Shown: piece after piece, positions 60,692 to 64,000 of the stretch | Numbering within the stretch: the stretch's first letter is position 1 | How the letters are laid out: every line of letters starts with the position of its first letter | Assembly: GCA_900316205.1 (NCBI GenBank) | Contig: ONBX01000002.1 | Location: 26,517-90,516, forward strand | Length of the DNA stretch: 64,000 nucleotides | From: an uncultured Eubacteriales bacterium | Lineage (GTDB): Bacteria > Bacillota > Clostridia > Oscillospirales > Oscillospiraceae | Direction: 5' to 3' | Notes under the pieces: model-generated | Seen by the model: only the letters and a program-made list of their open reading frames with translations | Database searches by the model: none | Told to the model about the DNA's origin: nothing | Program-made: the position numbers and the translations under genes

Positions 60692-60897
60692 CAAAGGGCA
60701 TGATCCGAAGATCATGCCCTCAATGTGTAGACAAACCCCAAAATGTCATTGCGAGACCAGTTCGCAAACTGGTCGTGGCAATCCGTTCCCCTTCAAAATA
60801 GCTGTGTTATCAAGGCTTTATCGGTCACTGGTTCGGAATGACAGGAAACTGACTTTGTCGACAGTCTGAGGGCATGATCCGAAAATCATGCCCTTTG
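60692..60897. mobile_element. 206-bp inverted-repeat element with hairpin-bearing ends
   Basis: The left end (60692-60735) and right end (60854-60897) are 44-bp inverted copies, about 35 of 44 matching. Each end contains its own hairpin AGGGCATGAT-N6-ATCATGCCCT (60695-60720 and 60869-60894). Inside lies a nested inverted repeat GTCATTGCGAGACCAG/CTGGTTCGGAATGAC (60745-60842) with GTTCGCAAACTGG, a GTCATTGCGA-type repeat. No coding capacity. Confidence 0.65.
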
Positions 60898-60917
60898 CCC
60901 AACAAAACAGACATCTT

Positions 60918-60953
60918 GCGAGGGACGCCATAAGGGCGATACCCTCGCTTTTT
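60918..60953 (+). terminator. terminator between convergent genes
   Basis: The stem GCGAGGG/CCCTCGC with an inner stem CGCC/GGCG is followed by TTTTT on the plus strand. It lies between the 748-residue protein gene and the convergent galT stop. Confidence 0.7.
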
Positions 60954-60993
60954 GTCCCTGCAGTTTACATAATTACATTAAATCTATTTATCG

Positions 60994-62481
60994 TCAACTG
61001 ATATGGTTTACATAATCCACAAACCGCAGGAAGGCGGTTTTCCCGGCTGCATCCCGCTTGTAGACGCCGGCGTCGCAGAGAACCTGGAGGAACACGGCGC
61101 CCACCTCCTGCCGGAGGATCTCTTCGGTGTTTTCTTCGGTGAACTCGTACCGGGCTTTCAGCTCCTCGGCCCAGGCGGCATGGGAGGCGGTGAGGGGATC
61201 GGCCTGCAGGTCGGCGTCCGAGAGGATCGCTTTGCGCAGAGCCTCCAGCTCCGCCTTCAGGCGGCTGGGGAGAACGGCAAGACCCATGACCTCGATGAGG
61301 CCGATGTTTTCCTTCTTGATATGGTGCAGCTTCTGGTGGGGGTGATAGAGACCCAGGGGATACTCCTCGGTGGTCAGATTGTTGCGCAGCACCAGGTCGA
61401 TCTGATAGTCCTCACCCCGGCGCCGGACGATGGGGGTGATGGTGTTGTGGGGGACGCCATCCGTCTCGGCAAGGATCATGGCGGTCTCATCGGTATAGCC
61501 CCGCCAGGCCAGCAGGATCTTGTCTGCCAGCTCCGCCAGTCGGAAGCGATCCGGCCCGGTGAGGCGGATCACCGACATGGGCCACTTCACGATGCCGGCC
61601 TGCACGTCCTCGAAGCCTGCAAAGGAGAGCGGCGTTTCCACCGGGGCCTTGGCCATGGCAAACTCATAGTGGCCGCCCTGGAAGTGATCGTGGCTCAGGA
61701 TGGAGCCGCCCACGATGGGCAGGTCCGCGTTGGAGCCCACAAAGTAGTGGGGGAACTGGCTGACAAAGTCGAAGAGCTTGAGGAAGGCGGCCTTGTCGAT
61801 CTTCATGGGGGTGTGTTTGGCGTTGAAGATGATGCAGTGCTCGTTGTAGTACACATAGGGGGAATACTGAAAGTACCAGGGGGCGTCATTGATGGTGAGG
61901 GGAATGATGCGGTGGTTCTGGCGGGCAGGATGATTCATGCGCCCGGCATAGCCCTCGTTCTCGGCGCAGAGCTGGCACTTGGGATAGCCGGACTGGGGAG
62001 CCAGCTTGGCGGCTGCGATGGCCCGGGGATCCTTCTCGGGCTTGGAGAGGTTCACCGTGATGTCCAGGTCTCCGTATTCGCTGGGATAGACCCATTTCAG
62101 ATCCTTCTGGATCCGGTCCCGCCGGATGTAGTTGGAATCGCAGCTGAACTGGTAGTACCAGTCCGTGGCGGCCTCGGGATAGTCCACCCGGAGGCCCTCA
62201 AAAATGGCGCGGACTTCGTGGGGCGGGGGCAGGATGGCGCCCATAAGCCTGGTATCGAAAAGGTCCCTGGCGGTGATGTTGTCATCGACCAGGCCGCGGC
62301 GCACCGCGTCGTCGGTAAGGGCGCTGAGGATCTGGGGAAGCTCCGCCTCCACAGGCTCGCCCTCGGCCTCATCCAGACCCATGACCTCCAGCAGGCGGTT
62401 ATAGGCCCAGAGCTCGTCTCCCTCCTGGATCAGAGCCCGATCCAGGGCATAGTTCACCAGTGCGTCAAGATAGCCTTTCAT
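60994..62481 (-). CDS. galT: UDP-glucose-hexose-1-phosphate uridylyltransferase GalT (class II)
   Basis: Exchanges UMP between UDP-glucose and galactose 1-phosphate in the Leloir pathway. 495 residues, matching the long Firmicutes form rather than the 350-residue E. coli form. It starts MKGYLDALVNYALDRALIQE, contains CQLCAENEGYAGRMNHPARQ and the active-site-like SILSHDHFQGGHYEFAM. GGAGGAGG precedes the ATG, which overlaps the galK stop by 4 bp. galE is not in the window. Confidence 0.95.
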   Translation of the reverse strand: MKGYLDALVNYALDRALIQEGDELWAYNRLLEVMGLDEAEGEPVEAELPQILSALTDDAVRRGLVDDNITARDLFDTRLMGAILPPPHEVRAIFEGLRVDYPEAATDWYYQFSCDSNYIRRDRIQKDLKWVYPSEYGDLDITVNLSKPEKDPRAIAAAKLAPQSGYPKCQLCAENEGYAGRMNHPARQNHRIIPLTINDAPWYFQYSPYVYYNEHCIIFNAKHTPMKIDKAAFLKLFDFVSQFPHYFVGSNADLPIVGGSILSHDHFQGGHYEFAMAKAPVETPLSFAGFEDVQAGIVKWPMSVIRLTGPDRFRLAELADKILLAWRGYTDETAMILAETDGVPHNTITPIVRRRGEDYQIDLVLRNNLTTEEYPLGLYHPHQKLHHIKKENIGLIEVMGLAVLPSRLKAELEALRKAILSDADLQADPLTASHAAWAEELKARYEFTEENTEEILRQEVGAVFLQVLCDAGVYKRDAAGKTAFLRFVDYVNHIS

Positions 62482-63662
62482 GCTTTGACCTCCTCCAGCA
62501 GAATACCGCCCTCGGGGCGGATGGACAGGACCTGGCAGCTGCCTTCACCCAGCACGGCCTCCATGCCGCTGCGGAAGGAATCCAGCAGATCCATAGGCAC
62601 AAAGGCCTGGATGGTGCCGGCAAAGCCGCCGCCGTGGACCCGGCAGGCGCCCCGCCCCTGCAGGAGACGGGCGGCCAGGGCCAGGCTCAGGGCAAGCTCC
62701 TGGTGCCATGTGCTGCCGGTGGGCACCACATTCTGCAGATAGAGCCAGGAGGAGCGGCCGGACTCGTTCACCAGCTCCAGGAAGCGGCCAAAATCTTTGG
62801 CTTTCAAAGCCTCCACCTGCAGAGAGACCCGGCGGTTGTCATCAAAGAAGTGCATGGAGCGCAGGACGGCACGGTCGCCGGCAGCGGCGCGGACTTCCTT
62901 CAGCCGGGCGTAGAAGTCGTCCTCGTCCACCTCCCGCAGATGCTCTTTGCCGAAAACGGCGCACACGGCCTTCATTTCCCGGGGAATCGCGGCATACTCA
63001 TCCGTCAGATCCGCATGATCTGCGCCGGAATTGACGATGCAGAGGGCGTGGCCGCAGGAGGCAAAGTCAAAGTCCAGCGGCTCCACCACGGGATGGGAAG
63101 CATCGGCAAAGTCGATGGTCACGATGCCGCCCACGGAGGAGGCCATCTGGTCCATCAGGCCGCAGGGCTTGCCGAAATAGTCATTTTCGGCATACTGGCC
63201 GATCTGGGCGATCTCAATGGCGGAGAGATCGCAGCCGTCCAGACTGTTGATGATCGTCCCCAGCAGGACCTCAAAGGCGGCAGAGGAGGAGAGCCCGCTG
63301 CCGGGCAGGACCCGGGAAGTCACATAGGCGTCAAAGCCGCGGACCGGATGGCCAAGCTCCGTGATCCGGGCGGCCACGCCGCGAATGAGGCTCAGCGTCG
63401 TGCCACATTCCTGGGGGCGGATCTCCAGCTCGTCCAGAGATACGGCGCAGAGAGGATAGCCCTCCGACTGGATGCGGACCACACGCTCCCCATTGGGGGC
63501 GACGGCGGCCAGCGTGTCCACGCTGACAGCGCCGGCCAGCACCCGGCCCAGCTGATGATCCGTGTGGTTGCCGCCCAGCTCCGTACGGCCGGGGGCGGAG
63601 AAGAGATAGCGCGGGGAGCGGCCAAAGCAGGCCGCAAAGCTTTGCTTGATCGATTCGTACAT
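62478..63662 (-). CDS. galK: galactokinase GalK
   Basis: Phosphorylates galactose with ATP. 394 residues, GHMP kinase family: APGRTELGGNHTDHQLGRVL (sugar-binding signature), the ATP loop VLPGSGLSSSAAFEVLLG and the C-terminal CRVHGGGFAGTIQAF. ATG 63662 follows GGAGGG; the open frame upstream crosses the promoter. It is the first gene of a two-gene galK-galT operon. Confidence 0.95.
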   Translation of the reverse strand: MYESIKQSFAACFGRSPRYLFSAPGRTELGGNHTDHQLGRVLAGAVSVDTLAAVAPNGERVVRIQSEGYPLCAVSLDELEIRPQECGTTLSLIRGVAARITELGHPVRGFDAYVTSRVLPGSGLSSSAAFEVLLGTIINSLDGCDLSAIEIAQIGQYAENDYFGKPCGLMDQMASSVGGIVTIDFADASHPVVEPLDFDFASCGHALCIVNSGADHADLTDEYAAIPREMKAVCAVFGKEHLREVDEDDFYARLKEVRAAAGDRAVLRSMHFFDDNRRVSLQVEALKAKDFGRFLELVNESGRSSWLYLQNVVPTGSTWHQELALSLALAARLLQGRGACRVHGGGFAGTIQAFVPMDLLDSFRSGMEAVLGEGSCQVLSIRPEGGILLEEVKA

Positions 63663-63698
63663 AAAACAGCCCTCCGGGACACATAAAAATCCATATTG

Positions 63699-63727
63699 AA
63701 AATAACACAAACCGAGGGGATGGTCAA
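63699..63727 (-). promoter_or_regulatory. promoter of galK-galT
   Basis: On the minus strand TTGACC (63722-63727), a 17-bp spacer and TATTTT (63699-63704), 37 bp before the galK start. Confidence 0.65.
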
Positions 63728-63761
63728 CGGGAAAACGAAACTTTGCATCCGGCGTTCCCGG

Positions 63762-63792
63762 CGAAGGGGGACCGCTTGCGGCGGATGAGGTC
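63762..63792 (-). repeat. CCTCATCCG-type repeat fragment
   Basis: The minus strand reads GACCTCATCCGCCGC followed by AAGCGGTCCCCCTT, the same family as the repeats near 19.4, 30.7 and 52.0 kb. Confidence 0.45.
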
Positions 63793-63833
63793 CACGCGAA
63801 GCGGATTATGGATGTCAGATAAGACAAAAGCTA

Positions 63834-63905
63834 CGTCCCCATGTCTTTTTCCGTCCCCATGTCTTCTACGTCCGTCCCCTTGTCTTCTACGTCCGTCCCC
63901 TTTGT
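63834..63905 (+). repeat. tandem CGTCCCC(A/T)TGTCTT repeats
   Basis: Four units start at 63834, 63852, 63873 and 63894 (spacing 18, 21, 21). Each reads CGTCCCC followed by ATGTCTT or TTGTCTT; a lone CGTCCCC recurs at 63981. The rest of the gap to the window end shows no gene. The sequence resembles GGGGACG-type repeats linked to Y1 (REP-associated) transposases in Clostridia, but no transposase is in view. Confidence 0.6.
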
Positions 63906-64000
63906 ATTATAGCAAAGTAGGTATTAGTGACTCCGAGAGAGGCCTATGCTACACTGTAGAGGATGCTGTGGATTGGTTACCGTCCCCTACCACACGATGG

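Noticed and set aside
1-64000. tRNA or rRNA genes
   Set aside because: I found no stretch with a T-loop GTTCGA-type motif plus acceptor pairing, and no rRNA-like segment, although a covariance search would be more sensitive than reading by eye.

Overview
The window looks like chromosome of a GC-rich, anaerobic gut-type Clostridia, most likely Oscillospirales. This rests on the GC-rich codon use, strong AGGAGG-type ribosome sites, lipoproteins with short Cys lipoboxes and long Ala/Pro/Glu linkers, a PyrR-type pyrimidine leader, the nickel-pincer cofactor genes larB-larE-larC, and many short palindromic intergenic repeats. I saw no rRNA, tRNA, CRISPR array or complete insertion sequence.

Layout. 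1-4.8 kb (minus): an AT-richer type I restriction-modification island (hsdM, hsdS, a membrane-anchored unknown, a trypsin-like protease, and the first codons of another gene). 4.9-10.1 kb: an M28 peptidase, a VWA protein, a secreted double-SPOR protein and a CDP-glycerol glycerophosphotransferase-like enzyme. 10.3-18.5 kb: a beta-glucan oligosaccharide locus. It holds a GH94 phosphorylase diverging from a LacI-type regulator, then a sugar ABC importer and a GH5 enzyme without signal peptide, with two similar candidate operators at the two divergent start sites. 18.6-19.1 kb: a nitroreductase.

19.6-35.0 kb (minus): an almost complete purine operon in the order guaB-purE-purC-purF-purM-formate channel-purN-purO-AICAR transformylase-purD-purL, followed by a CofE-like ligase. 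The last two steps to IMP use a PurO-type cyclohydrolase plus a stand-alone transformylase instead of bifunctional PurH. The PurF homologue lacks the N-terminal Cys nucleophile. 35.3-44.1 kb (minus): the pyrimidine operon pyrC-carB-pyrK-pyrD-pyrF-pyrE-pyrB-pyrI, preceded by a promoter, a PyrR-like site and an attenuator; carA is absent.

44.6-48.7 kb (plus): an iron- or phosphonate-type ABC importer. 48.8-50.2 kb: infC-rpmI-rplT, with an apparent AUC start on infC and a terminator hairpin directly before its ribosome site. 50.3-53.6 kb: a DUF3810-like membrane metalloprotein, a small unknown and a secreted phosphodiester glycosidase-like lipoprotein. 53.8-57.9 kb: moaC-larB-larE-larC, a P-loop kinase and a pyrophosphatase-like protein in one tightly overlapped cluster. 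58-60.6 kb: a MITE-like palindrome and a 748-residue unknown with an Imm26-like C-terminal region. 61-63.7 kb (minus): galK-galT, then tandem repeats at the right edge.

The most unusual signal is a family of four structured elements, each about 115-180 bp, found only in the gaps of the purine region. Each has a covarying hairpin, a conserved core and a final perfect hairpin whose sequence differs in every copy but runs from CAA to TTG. Two copies form the 5' leaders of guaB and purO, with the last hairpin directly before the ribosome site. The other two lie in tandem on the opposite strand between purH and purD. They may be structured regulatory RNAs, a mobile palindromic element, or both.
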